Positions 43,901 to 54,900 of a stretch of 64,000 nucleotides of DNA are shown here, piece by piece; position 1 is the first letter of the stretch, and each line of letters begins with the position of its first letter. The stretch covers positions 37,407,206-37,471,205 of the forward strand of contig OY365811.1 in the NCBI GenBank assembly GCA_959347315.1, written 5' to 3'. The translations under genes and the position numbers were made by a program. The notes beneath the pieces were generated by a model. That model ran no database searches. It was not told the DNA's origin and saw only the letters and a list, made by a program, of their open reading frames with translations. Source of the stretch: Bimastos eiseni. Lineage: Eukaryota > Annelida > Clitellata > Crassiclitellata > Lumbricidae.

Positions 43901-44987
43901 TGGTTTTTATGGCTGCACACAACGACAAGTGGAATAAGTAAGTAAGTAGATTAGATATCAATTGAGATGATTTCAGCTTGTAACTGTGTTTTCAGGTTGC
44001 AAGATAAAGGCATTGCGTGCCAAGACGAACACCTACATAAAGACCCCTGCGAGAGGAGAGGAGCCCGTCTTTGTTGTGACCGGAAGGCTGGAGGATGTGG
44101 CCGATGTCAAGCGGGAGATCCTGTCTGCCGCCGAGCACTTCAGTCAGATCCGGGCCAGCCGTCGAAACGCCGCATCCGGGGGTGAGTCTCCTCGATGTCC
44201 AGCCGTTGGAACTGCAGAGCAGGTGAGGGAGAGGGTGCCTGTTCCTTTCTGGGTGGTGGGCCTCGTGGTGGGACCAAAGGGAACGACGATCCGACGCATC
44301 CAACAGGACACTCAGACGTATATAATAACGCCAGGAAAGGAGAAGGAACCAGTCTTCGAGATCCTCGGAACTACGGAGAACGTCAGCCGCGCTCGACAGG
44401 AGATCGAGAGCTACATCACGCTGCGCATGCGACCGCGGAACAACCATGTGGGATTGAGTGGCAGCTGGACAAAATTGGACGGTCAAGTCGACTCCACAGG
44501 TCTTCAGCATCAGGCTGCTCTACGAAGGTCTTTCCAGGTGAAGAGCAACAGTTGTCAGTCTGATGCGAAGCTCACCGAGTCCCCGGATGGGCGCTGTCTT
44601 CCGACCTGGAGACAGCTGCCCGGGGGTACTGGTCGCCCACTTTCTGTTGACGTCGCCGAGTTCATCAGACGTGTGCCCGTTGAGGATTCCTTTCCAGCAA
44701 CGGAGATGAACCGTATTTTCCATGAAAACATCGATGGCCCACAGAAGAGTTTTCTTGGTCTTGAAGCTCTGATTTCAAATTGCCTGTCGGATCTGAATCT
44801 GTCAGATAGCGTCCTCCAGGCGTTTCTCCATCACGAAACTGCCTCCGACCCGAGACCAAGTCCTGTCGCGCGTTGTGGCAGCAAGATGCCATTTGCGTTG
44901 AGACCCTTTCACGCTGACGGCATCGATTTCCAAGACGACGAATCGAACATCCCGTTTGATGCCCTAGAATCTGACCCCCTGCCATGA
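37990..44987 (+). CDS. mex3: MEX3 RNA-binding protein, two KH domains, no RING finger
   Basis: Cytoplasmic KH-domain translational regulator of the MEX-3 family, involved in early development and cell-fate control in animals. Two exons, 37990-38263 and 43996-44987, joined in phase 1 through the glycine of GRQG; protein about 421 aa. The N-terminus is Ser-rich, then [16 protein letters not shown] and [17 protein letters not shown] form KH1, with [13 protein letters not shown] at its end. KH2 (about 169-235) has [20 protein letters not shown] and TYIITP. Both KH GXXG loops (GRQG, GPKG) are intact. The rest is low complexity and ends in a Leu/acidic segment. The RING finger that ends vertebrate MEX3 proteins is not present before the stop. 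An in-frame TGA upstream supports the start; a second ATG at 38059 is possible. Intron 1 carries repeats and a 200-bp gap. Confidence 0.93.
38700..39480. repeat. Four tandem units of about 165 bp plus an inverted copy
   Basis: Units begin near 38713, 38887, 39050 and 39220; each contains GATGGGTAAG, GGTCGAAA, CACATTTTCTCA and CAGTTGGTGAATC in the same order. A half unit in reverse orientation follows at 39390-39475, so the array can fold back on itself. Located in MEX3 intron 1. Confidence 0.85.
40085..40450. repeat. Degenerate CAGA-rich tracts
   Basis: ACAGACAGACAGAC and AGACAGACAGCCGACAGAC stretches merge into loosely repeated CAGAGA motifs. Low-complexity intron sequence with no coding signal. 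Confidence 0.6.
41998..42340. repeat. AATACAATATAC satellite-like tract
   Basis: About 340 bp of loose repeats built from ATACAATATACA. Located in MEX3 intron 1. Confidence 0.9.
42676..42875. other. Assembly gap of 200 N
   Basis: Exactly 200 N, a size often used for gaps of unknown length. Within MEX3 intron 1. Confidence 1.
43023..43551. mobile_element. MITE with TAGGGCATAAC ends and 8-bp target duplication (copy A)
   Basis: Ends TAGGGCATAAC and GTTATGCCCTA are perfect 11-bp inverted repeats. The 8-bp sequence GTAGACAC is duplicated exactly on both sides (43015-43022 and 43552-43559). An 8-bp duplication is typical of hAT-superfamily elements. No transposase inside. In MEX3 intron 1, about 440 bp before exon 2. 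A relic of the same family lies at about 41505-41572. Confidence 0.9.
43805..43876 (+). mobile_element. SINE 3' part
   Basis: CAAGCCTGGCCAAAAGAGGAAGGCAACGCTAATGATCT..CAGTGTCGTTAAACTGCAACTA matches the 3' half of the SINE at 46978-47195. Truncated at its 5' end. In MEX3 intron 1. Confidence 0.65.
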
Positions 44988-45076
44988 GTATGTCGCTTGA
45001 CGTCCTGTCACTGTGCTCTCTTTTTCTGGAGTTGTTTCCTTTGATGCCATTCTTGTTCCATTCTTGTGTTCTAATT

Positions 45077-45426
45077 CAGTGCTCCCCAAACTATGGATCT
45101 TGAACCAAAGTGAGTTGCGGAGTCTTGTCTAGTGGGTCTCCAAGCTTCAGGTCTCTTTAAAATAGTTAATTACATTCAAAGAACCAAAATTGAACTGTTC
45201 TCTTGATCTTCTGTGTTATTTAGTTACTAAAGTATACTCAACTGAGTAAGTCTGCTCTAGTTCGTGTGTCCATGTCAATTGAATATATTCAATGCAAGCA
45301 TTGAAATTCACGTTGAAATGTCACTTAATTTCAACTCGATATCGTTTGCCTTTGTGAGGTGGGTCGCAGTAAATCCAAGATTTCTCCAAAGTGGATTCCA
45401 AAACCAAAAAAGTCTGGGAAACACTG
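45077..45426. mobile_element. hAT-type MITE of 350 bp
   Basis: CAGTGCTCCCCAAAC at the left faces GTCTGGGAAACACTG at the right. Flanking octamers TTCTAATT (45069-45076) and TTCTAATC (45427-45434) agree at 7 of 8 positions, as expected for an aged hAT duplication. The interior keeps scraps such as GGTGGGTCGCAG but no transposase. Confidence 0.85.
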
Positions 45427-46977
45427 TTCTAATCAAAGATTGTGGCACTGTTATGAAATTGAAATCGCTATTTTTTTGAGCAATCTGTTGCCCATGAAAT
45501 CAAATGTGCTTTGATCTTTGATATCCATGATGCGCTTCCTCAGGAAAAGAAAACGCAATTTATTGTCTGAACCACCGATGTCAATTATTGCTGTGATCTG
45601 CATTCTTGCGCAAACTAAGCACAATCTGCATTTTAGCAAAACTATGTAGCTGTCCAATCCACCGACTTCTATATCTTTTTTATCAGATGTGAAAGGTTTG
45701 AATTCATGGAACGTGTTGCGCTAATGTTTAAATTAGCGCACTATGCCCTATGTATTTTGACTCTAGTTCTTGTCTTTGAATTGCTGTAAGTTTGATCTCA
45801 GATTCGAACATGTGACTTTTGATATAAATATCTCTCACTGTAGTCGAAATTCTGTAGAATAATTACCCTGTAACACAGTGTAAATTAGTGACTTCAAACC
45901 AAATGCATACATTAGAGTTACTCTAGAGTGGATATGCAATAAAGTAAGTTCCTGTTTTGCTGTAATTAGGCATAAGGTATATTTTATGGTACACCTGGTA
46001 CTGCTAGCCTAATAGTGAAATTGGCACAAATGCCTAGTTTTGCAGATTCTATTTCACTATTATTTGTAGTTGTTAATCATGTATCGCTGTTATACTCAGA
46101 TGCTACTTGCTACTATTTTTTGTTGCTGTACCGCTACAGTTAGAATGAAGTTTGCTTGATTCGGATAATTCTGGTTTGTAGATGCTAATAGATTTCATAT
46201 TCACATGCTATGTAGGTGCTACTGTTTTTAATTGCATTGCAGCTATAATTTTTTACAGATTTAGTGTGTTGCTGCTCTAGAGCTTTTGTTTTTTAACAGC
46301 TTTACCAGTCTAAAGGAAATTGATTTAAATATATCTCTGTATCTACTCTAATCACAGATTTTTATGTGTAGTGTTGAATTGTAACGTTTTGTTGTGTTAG
46401 CTACTTCTTTTTAAATGTTTGGTAGCAGACTACTAAATTTGTAGTTGTCGATGTTACTGATAACTGATACTAGCGGTTTTCAACAGATTTCCTTCCACGT
46501 GTGAAATGTAGTCATTTAGTTTGTTACCACATTTTTTGCTACTGTGTGTACAGTTTTCATGTTCCATAATTGCAATTAATGCTATTTATAGTTTGATACG
46601 ATAGCTACACAGATCTCAGCACTATTAGATTTGATTGGAGGAGACACTATATAAACTTTTGCCATTACGTTTATTACCACGTTAGAATGCGTAGCGACTT
46701 TCTTAGTCATTGGTCAGTCTATGCTTTGTCAGCATGTTATGCATTCATTGTTAATGCTTTTTCGAATTTTTTTTGGTTCTTCCGTCATTGTGTAACATGA
46801 CATCGGTAATTATTAATTAAAATGTGGTAATTAGTTGATTTGACATTTTTACATCAGGAAACAGTGTGGTAGATACGATTTGAGATAGCCTAGTGTTGAT
46901 GTGTTAGTTGTATGTACAGAGGATGAGAATCTCTGAATATTACCTGATGGGATGTTTTCACTATTAGTGTCTTTAGG

Positions 46978-47195
46978 CTGAGTCACTGAGTCGTGTGCTA
47001 GTGGTCAGCATGTTTTACAGCCAACCAAGAGGTCGGGGTTCAAATTCCATTTAGGCAGAATGTCATCGGAAATTTCTGCACCATCTGCAGTCACTGCCTG
47101 CACTCCGGCAGTGCCAGTCCCAAGCCTGGATAAAGGAGGAGGGCAATGCTAATGATCTCTGTTATCACATAGTGTCGCTAAACTGCAACTACTAC
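46978..47195 (+). mobile_element. tRNA-derived SINE
   Basis: The 5' part has a tRNA-like A box (GTGCTAGTGGTCAGCATG) and B box (GGGGTTCAAATTCC). The 3' part has CAAGCCTGGATAAAGGAGGAGGGC and ends in ACTGCAACTACTACAACTAC. The same 3' part recurs at 43805-43876 and 7930-7995, defining a family. Confidence 0.75.
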
Positions 47196-50100
47196 AACTA
47201 CTTGCAGCCGACTCAGCTACATGACCTGTGCGTGGTGTTTGGGATAGGCAGGCGGTAAGGGGATGGGACTGGTGATCTGCCAGCATATGCTGAGGCTAAG
47301 AAAGTGAAGTCGCTATCAATTCATGCCCATGGCAACCTAGTTGATGAATGTCGCGAATGGTGTTTTTCGATTTCGTTTTCATTTATCGTTGCTTTCGTGG
47401 TTGAATATTTGTTTCTGATGGCATGAATTTTTGCTTAGTTTAAAGGTTGGCCAAATGTGTGCAGATAGTAACAGCAGTTAGGTTACTTTCACGAAAATCT
47501 GTTTTGTTTGACTGGTGGCCACCTAATTGTGATTGGTTATTGTAACGAGATAACGCCATTTGTTCAAATATAATGAGAATTTCTCAGTACATAGTACGTA
47601 TCATTACAAGGGCTGACTGGATAGTTTATATCATTATTTGTCAAACATTTTTTGTGAGGTTTGTAAGGAAAATGCCATAGAAATGCCAGTAGCAATCTGA
47701 GACAGGTAGTCCTGTTTCTAACTGAAGAAAAGAACTGGCAGTGGCTCCACCTCTCTTTGCATCGAACAAAAAAACTGGCATGTGTCCTTTGAGAACTCAG
47801 GTGAATACAGCAGCAGATGAAAATCTGTTATTATGGTACAAATCAAAACTTGTTACTAGTTCTGTGTTCGAACATGCTTGTCTCTGTAATTTTATGCCAG
47901 AAGTTATTCTGAACATTATATAATTTATTCATTTTATTATATTACTTCATGTGATTATTATTTATTTTAATGCGTAAATGTAATAATTTTTTAATAATTT
48001 ATTAACCGATATTGTCGCTTTTATGATGGGATTTAAACCAGGTTTAAGAAGAGGAAAGTTTCTTTGCGTGTTACGAATTAATTGATGTATTGTGTTAATT
48101 GTAGGATTATTAAGCAATTGTAAATAGATGTTGATGATCTGAATCCGACACCAAAAATATTGCCTGGCAATATGAAATTTGCAGTATATTATCACTTGGT
48201 ATTTTCTACGTTGAAGTTAACATTTCTAGAAAGTTGGTGTGAGTTTCGTTTTCTTAAATTACTAGTTTCCATAATTTGTGGTCATGGATGCTTCATTTTG
48301 TATCTTGCATTTTTAGCAATATTTTGGTTGTGCTTTGATGAGTGTTGCCTAGGCAGATTTTTGATGTTTGAAAATGTGCTGAGATGATGTTATTTTTATA
48401 GTTTACAAAACGAAATGGCTTGGTGTGTTGCCATTTTTTTTTAAACATCGTTGTACTGTGACGTTTGTAGCCCCGTTGATTGATCTTCTGTAGTAAACAC
48501 ATTGGCAATGGTTGGTTCTGTTCTGTGCCAGTTTTGTATACACATCTATGGTCTGTGTTGAATTGAAACTTATGCAGTATATTTTTAATACTTTTGAAGC
48601 AGTTAATGAATATATGAGTATATAACTACATGTGTTTTCTGTGTGGCATGGTTTGCGGTGAGATATTCGACAAAACAAGTAAATTTAAGAACTTATCATC
48701 TTGTTTAAACGTAAAAAAACATTGTTTGTTGTGCAGCAATCATTCTGTCAATTGTACACAGTGTTCCCTCTAATTTTTAGAGGTAGTGTACACAAGATAT
48801 TTTGTGTATGCAACTTTTAAGAATGGTTCACACTTTTGTTCGCAGGTCCGGGCTGAATGATATGACTCAAATTAAAAAACCATATCTAAAATTCTATGGT
48901 GATAAGTTCTGATAATCTAAGAAAAGTCCCTTATCTAAAGATAAATAAGGGGATGTATCAGCCAAGTAACCAAAGTTTCTGGAATAAGGTAGTCCACAGC
49001 TGGCTTGGAGACTATTTATGTAGTTTAATAAAAAGAAATTGTTACTCATTATTTCTGCAAAATAAATTTGTGTGCACACATTAAAATCTTCTGTGAGCTG
49101 GCTCCACGGCCTGTGTGGGCGTGCACATACGCACAGCTTTGAGAGGGAGCATTGCTTGTACATTTTGTTATACAAATCAACTGAATTAAAAAGATTTTGA
49201 TTGATTAAGTGTGGAATCGGATCGCACAGGTTTTGTCAGTGTTGATACCATTCCAGATTCCAATCTCAATTACTCAAACTTTGCTCTTACACATCAAAGA
49301 TATCTTGTGACTTTACCACCATCTATATTATTAACAGTTCGTCACTTCTTAACTTTTGAAGATCTGTTTTGTTAAAATTTGTCTAAACTTTGCTTTGCAC
49401 TCGTGTTGTGTCTGGGTGTGATCACATTGACTTTGTGGTCACACCTAATTACACATTATTTTGCTAAGGCGTAGTCACATATTACAACATATAAATAGCG
49501 ATATTTTTATGTTATGAAGCTCATTTTGTCAAGAGTGTTAGTAACTAGTCAAAGTGAAGAGTGTGCTGTTGTCTTGGAGATAGTATTACAGATTAGTTGT
49601 TCTTTTGATGTTCTGTACATTTTCTTGGTTGCAGTCAGAAATGAAATGTAGGTTCAAGTGTTTGATTTGAAAGTCCACATGAAAATCTAGGTATAAATAC
49701 TTGATTTGGAATTCAAACAGAAATCTAGGTATAAATATTTGATTTGGAAGTCTAACTGAAATGTATGCATGCTTGTTTGATTTGAAACAAACTTTCTAAC
49801 TGGTAAGATCTGCCAATCAATGTTTGGATATAAATTATTGGAGTTACTTTCCATTATTAATTCCAACTATTACACAATGTACTTGCAGTAAGCTTACATC
49901 AGACCTCAGGTGGAAAGAAACATTTTAAGATATCAATGTGGATGTTGGTCAAGACAGGCATCCGTTAGAAGCAGACAAAGCTGTTAAGTTTTGATAGTTG
50001 CTCTGAGTGTGGTTATCAAAGTGAGCAGCTCGGCGTGGACTAATATACCTACTCCTGATTAACGTGCTATTCTGCTTAACATGGAGTGGTATCGTGTCCC

Positions 50101-51509
50101 CCAAAGCTATCAACATCAAGATCTGTTAATGAGCAATACAAGAACAGCAGTGCAGCACTAAGTATTGACTTCTTCAGCGTTATCTCTTGTTTATACATGC
50201 GGCATAGTTCGCACGCTGTTTCATGAGCCTTAAAGTGTGTGTTCTCAATGACTGCATTAACGGGTTCACACTGTATGTCACCAGATGCAACTGGTTGTCA
50301 ATCTAAGATATGCTGCAGTAGTTTCAACGCTACACTGTTACAAAACTATGGACACTTGAAACTTCCATACTATGCCTACAATATTATAACTGTACCATTC
50401 GTTTATATAGTTGTATTTGCAAGTTGAAATCAATTTCCCCAAACATGTTACTGTACATCAGAAATATTGTGTAACAGTTCTAGTCTGGCATATATGCAGA
50501 GGCAGGGAATACTTGAAAGATACCAGTTCCAAATGAACAGTTTTGTATTTTAAATTTCTGTTAGCAGAGTTGCTTTTCGTTCAGGTCTGGTTAGTGGCTT
50601 TTAAGGATTGTACAGAAGTAACGTATTTATGTCACACAACACTAAGCGATGCCTTCAAGTGTAGATAAACTGAATGTGTGCAAACGAGAGTATAAACCGA
50701 TGCTTCCACAGAATTTGCCCGATATCTTTAGCATGCCATTACCAGATGTCGCTTTATGGCATGTTTGGCGTCTCAGTCTGTAATCACAGCAATAGAGTTT
50801 ATTTTGTAATTTCTGCTTTTTCGTATTTAATCGTACTAGTCTGATTATATAAGCAATACGATTGTACTTATGAGTGTTTTCTTTTATAAATTTGTAAGAC
50901 GTTTGTTTTTAAAGTTACATACTTGATGACGATGGAACATCAGCAAGTCTCAGACGTGCACCGGTTTATCTGTCCCACACTCACTGCCATTTATGTAGAC
51001 TACAACTGTTATATAAAATATATATAAAATATATATATATAAAAAAAATATATATATATGTATAGCCTGTGGCCAGTCTAGTGTCCTTTGGGTTTAACGA
51101 CTGTTTTAATTGAAATTATAAATCTAAGAGATGAACCTTGGGTCCTCTGTTTTACCTTAAACTCTGTTTAGATGTAATCACTTGGGCTTCATGTGCTGAA
51201 TCATTTTCAAATTTACACACATTTTCTGGGCTTTCAATCAAAAACGCACGGAACAATTTAGAGGACATTATGTAAATCTAGAAATTGTATTACATAAGGA
51301 CCCATCCATCATGGTAAAGCAGTAACCAGTTTATATCCGTTCCATATTGTGTAGAACAACGGTAAACAACCGGATGGATCCACATCAGCAGAACAAAATG
51401 TTGTTCCGAGTTTTTAGTTAAACGAGTGTGTGACCCTTGTTTAGTGTTATCATTAGCCATGTGTTATCTAAACATAGGATATTTTTCATGTCAGATTTGA
51501 GTATTTTTG

Positions 51510-51515
51510 AATAAA
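51510..51515 (+). terminator. Candidate MEX3 polyadenylation signal
   Basis: Canonical AATAAA followed by GTCGGTTTC..TGTGCTTCG, a T/G-rich downstream element. The only strong candidate near the MRPS27 3' end, 465 bp before the opposing stop codon. Confidence 0.5.
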
Positions 51516-51597
51516 GTCGGTTTCAGTAGCTGTGCTTCGTTTTTTCGCTGATTAAAGGAGTTGTGAAGAAAATATGTTCAGAGACATGGTTTTCAGA

Positions 51598-51603
51598 TTT
51601 AAT
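51598..51603 (-). terminator. Candidate MRPS27 polyadenylation signal
   Basis: ATTAAA on the minus strand about 380 bp beyond the MRPS27 stop; a second ATTAAA lies at 51621-51626. Either would place the 3' end within about 100 bp of the MEX3 signal. Confidence 0.3.
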
Positions 51604-51980
51604 ACAAAATGATCAGTCACTTTAATGAATCCTGCACAACGAAAAAATTTTTTTTTATCGAATTAAGCCGAGGCTTTGGCATAGGTCGATTCAAACATTA
51701 CAGAATTTAACTGTGTACCTTGGCAGTAGATCGGTTAAATCATTAGCCGTGCAATGGAGGTGACAGCAGTTCAGAGCTACCAAGTACACAGATCATTTAA
51801 CGCTGAAGTATAATTCATATGAACACGATATATGTCTGCTTAAAAAACCACATTTTACACAACCCATTTCTAGTATTGTGACCATTGTACACAGTCTTTC
51901 CAACATACTCCCTGCCTCTTGGCCTTTAGGTACAAACCTGACACACCCAACAATTTTCAGAACTGTATGATGCACGCACT

Positions 51981-54900
51981 TCATCGCTTTTTTGTAGCTT
52001 CAGTTTTGCGCTCACCTGGGGGAGCCACATACTGTTCCTCTTCAATAACCTCTTCAATGGGCTTCATCTTCGGCTGTTGTGATATCTTCAGATCCATCTC
52101 GATCTGCTTTTCAAAGTAACGGAACTTTTCCTCCTTCGATCGGAGGTTGAGAAGGCGTTCGGCAATGTCTCGCTTTCTTTGCTCGGTCTGGTATTGTTTA
52201 ATCTGCTCCTCGAGCAGCGCAGTCCTCTCTCTTTCCCATTCAGCAAACAGTTTCTTCTGGGCGGCAATGTCGACCGGTTCACATGTCTTTATCCGCTCGT
52301 TCACTAGCTTCAAAAGTTCGTCTTCGAGAGAAATGTCACTGGACACTTTTCCCGATTTATTCAGCTGTTCACTCAGTTCCTGACACACACGAATAAATTC
52401 AGAACAGGGTTTAAAGCCAAATGAAGTAGTTAACACAGGCTTTTTGCAAATAACTAAGCATTTCGGCGACCTATTTGGATATAAACGCAAAGTATATCCT
52501 TCGATTAACGAATGAATTAAATGCTTTGCAAATATAATGACTCTGCTGTTAGCACATTGGTGAGGTTCCAAAAAACGCTGTATGAATGGTATTTTATTTT
52601 AAAACTTGTAAAGCATCTCTGTCAATGTAAGAGAGGTGATCTCAGTGTGGGAGTCCCGTGGAACAAGCAGTGAATGGGAGTGGAAGAGATCCCGGTCAAT
52701 ATCTTAGCAAGGAATAAAAGGAGCACGGATAAAAGGAGAGGTCGATCTTCAGATGGTCAAAAACATCAGCAGACTTTGAAGATCACAGGTCATAAAAGTC
52801 TGTCGTTGTTTTTGAGCCAGTAACTAAAACTAAAACGGATAATCGAACTTTACAGGTGGCTGGTGCACATCCCTGGAATTGTCTACCTGCAGTTATTCTG
52901 GAAACCAAAAGCCTTTGTGTTTAAAAAAAACAGTCAAAATTCTACTTGCTACATAACTACGAGCAGTTGCATTGACAGTTGACCAAATGTATAAAAAATT
53001 CTAGATGTTATATAAATTTTTGTGTTTACAATTACAATAATATGACCTTCACTATAATAATACAATTAACACCGTAATGCGGTCATACTGGTACATGGGC
53101 GCATCACCAACACTTAACAAGTGATGACCTTCACCTGGAAACTCTGAAGATACTGTGACTTCTGGTCGGCAGTTATGAATGGATAAAGGTCCTCGATCGT
53201 CAGCAATCCTCGCTCTTTTGGCGGACTTGGTTCTTTTGTTTTTACGCCCTCGATCAAACCACCAAACTGATCCAGCTGAAAAGAACAACAGAGCTACCAG
53301 TTTCAAAATGTGACTTCTGTAAACGTTGACCACAGTTGACAACGGTTGTAATGGCTGCATGCACATTGTGCCATGCCTTTACCCGAATAGGTGTGGAATG
53401 GAAAATGAAAGACGGTGAAGGACGGTAAAGCACAGGCAACAAATATTCTTAGTATGACATGAACAATGAAGTCACCATACAGAAAAAAGTATTAGAAAAA
53501 GGATGCAAGAACACTATTCACTGAATTGAGATAATGCAGCAGTATGTCGCATACAGGAAAGTTATGAGTATTTTGGGAAACCGATTATCACAAGCATTCT
53601 GCTTCACAAACAGAGACCCACAGCTTTTAACAAGACTTTTAAACCCCACAAAACCTCAAATATCATAGACCGGGGCACATATTAAGCAAGCAAACACCAG
53701 AACAGAAACTAAGTCAATGCAATTCCTCAAATTCACAAACAGAAAAATTTTTTGGGATTAACTGGCAATCAACAGAAATCATAATAACATGAGAGTTTAA
53801 TGGAGATTGACAGTTAACAATAGGGAAGATTAGACTCAAAGAAATCGCATATACCTCCGACTGGGTTACGGCTGAACCACCCTCAGATTCCAACCAGGTT
53901 TTGATGAGGTTCAGACCTCTGTCAAACTTCTCGTAGAAGCCCCATCCGATCAGCTGCAAGCCACGGCTGACCAGCGAGTCCCCTTCCAGCCCTGCCACCA
54001 TCGTCAGGGTCTTTCCGAGGCGCTGTTTCTCCGTGGAGATATCAAAGTGATCGTCGTACCACGGCTCCACGATATACTTAACCCTTCGATATTTCACCTC
54101 CTGAAACATAGAATTTCAGAATGTTCTGTAACCTCTGGCATATTTGTTCAAGACTTATTCAATCAATCAATGAAACTTGATATAGCGCTACTTCAAGAAA
54201 TCTAAAGAGGCACTCTCAGTCTTGGCCAATGAAGACAGATCTCAGTGTAGAACAGAAAAGAGATAGAGCGTTCCTAGGCAAGAGCCGAAGAAACAATGGG
54301 AGGTCATTCCAGGCACAACTGAAAAAGCACAACACTGCTTCATAGAGGTCCGAGAGAAAGCAAGTAAGTATAAATTCATTAATCAGACGTTCGCAAACGC
54401 ACGACATGTACACTGTACAGAGAAAATTTAACAAGTACGAACCAAAACATCCATATACAATCATACATATTCTATCGAAGGGACAAGACGAAGACCCTGT
54501 GAGGCAGAGCACGGCGTCATTATTCAGACTTTTTGCTCGTACTTCTACTAGAGCAAACAGTTTTTTTGTCTTCCTTTTCCATCCAAAGTATAAAAAGATT
54601 GGACCTCCAATGAATGCTCAATGTCTTCGAACTTCCAACATCCTACATAAGAGTGCTCAAGTGTAGGTTACAGATGTACATGTGAAGAGTGGCTGATCAA
54701 CTCATCATGCAATCAGATTCTAATCAGAAGCATGCAAATGGTGACCCAGAAACATGGTATTGTAACTGTAAACGTATCTGTAATACGACATTCAAAAAGC
54801 GCTGCTAGACAAGAAACCAGTCATAGTAGCTCTTCCCACTAGTGAAAATTATGCCAACTGGTAATGGTTACTGCAAATTTATATAGCACCACTTAAGAGA

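Larger units (their letters stand above)
44988..51515 (+). other. Probable long MEX3 3' UTR
   Basis: 6.5 kb without a supported coding frame, T-rich on the plus strand, which fits a transcribed untranslated region. It contains a hAT-type MITE (45077-45426), a tRNA-derived SINE (46978-47195) and a TA tract (51010-51060). AATAAA at 51510-51515 would end it. Long 3' UTRs are usual for MEX3 genes. Without transcripts the extent is inference. Confidence 0.5.

Noticed and set aside
43992..44510. Minus-strand frame of 172 codons over MEX3 exon 2
   Set aside because: Antisense shadow of the KH-domain exon.
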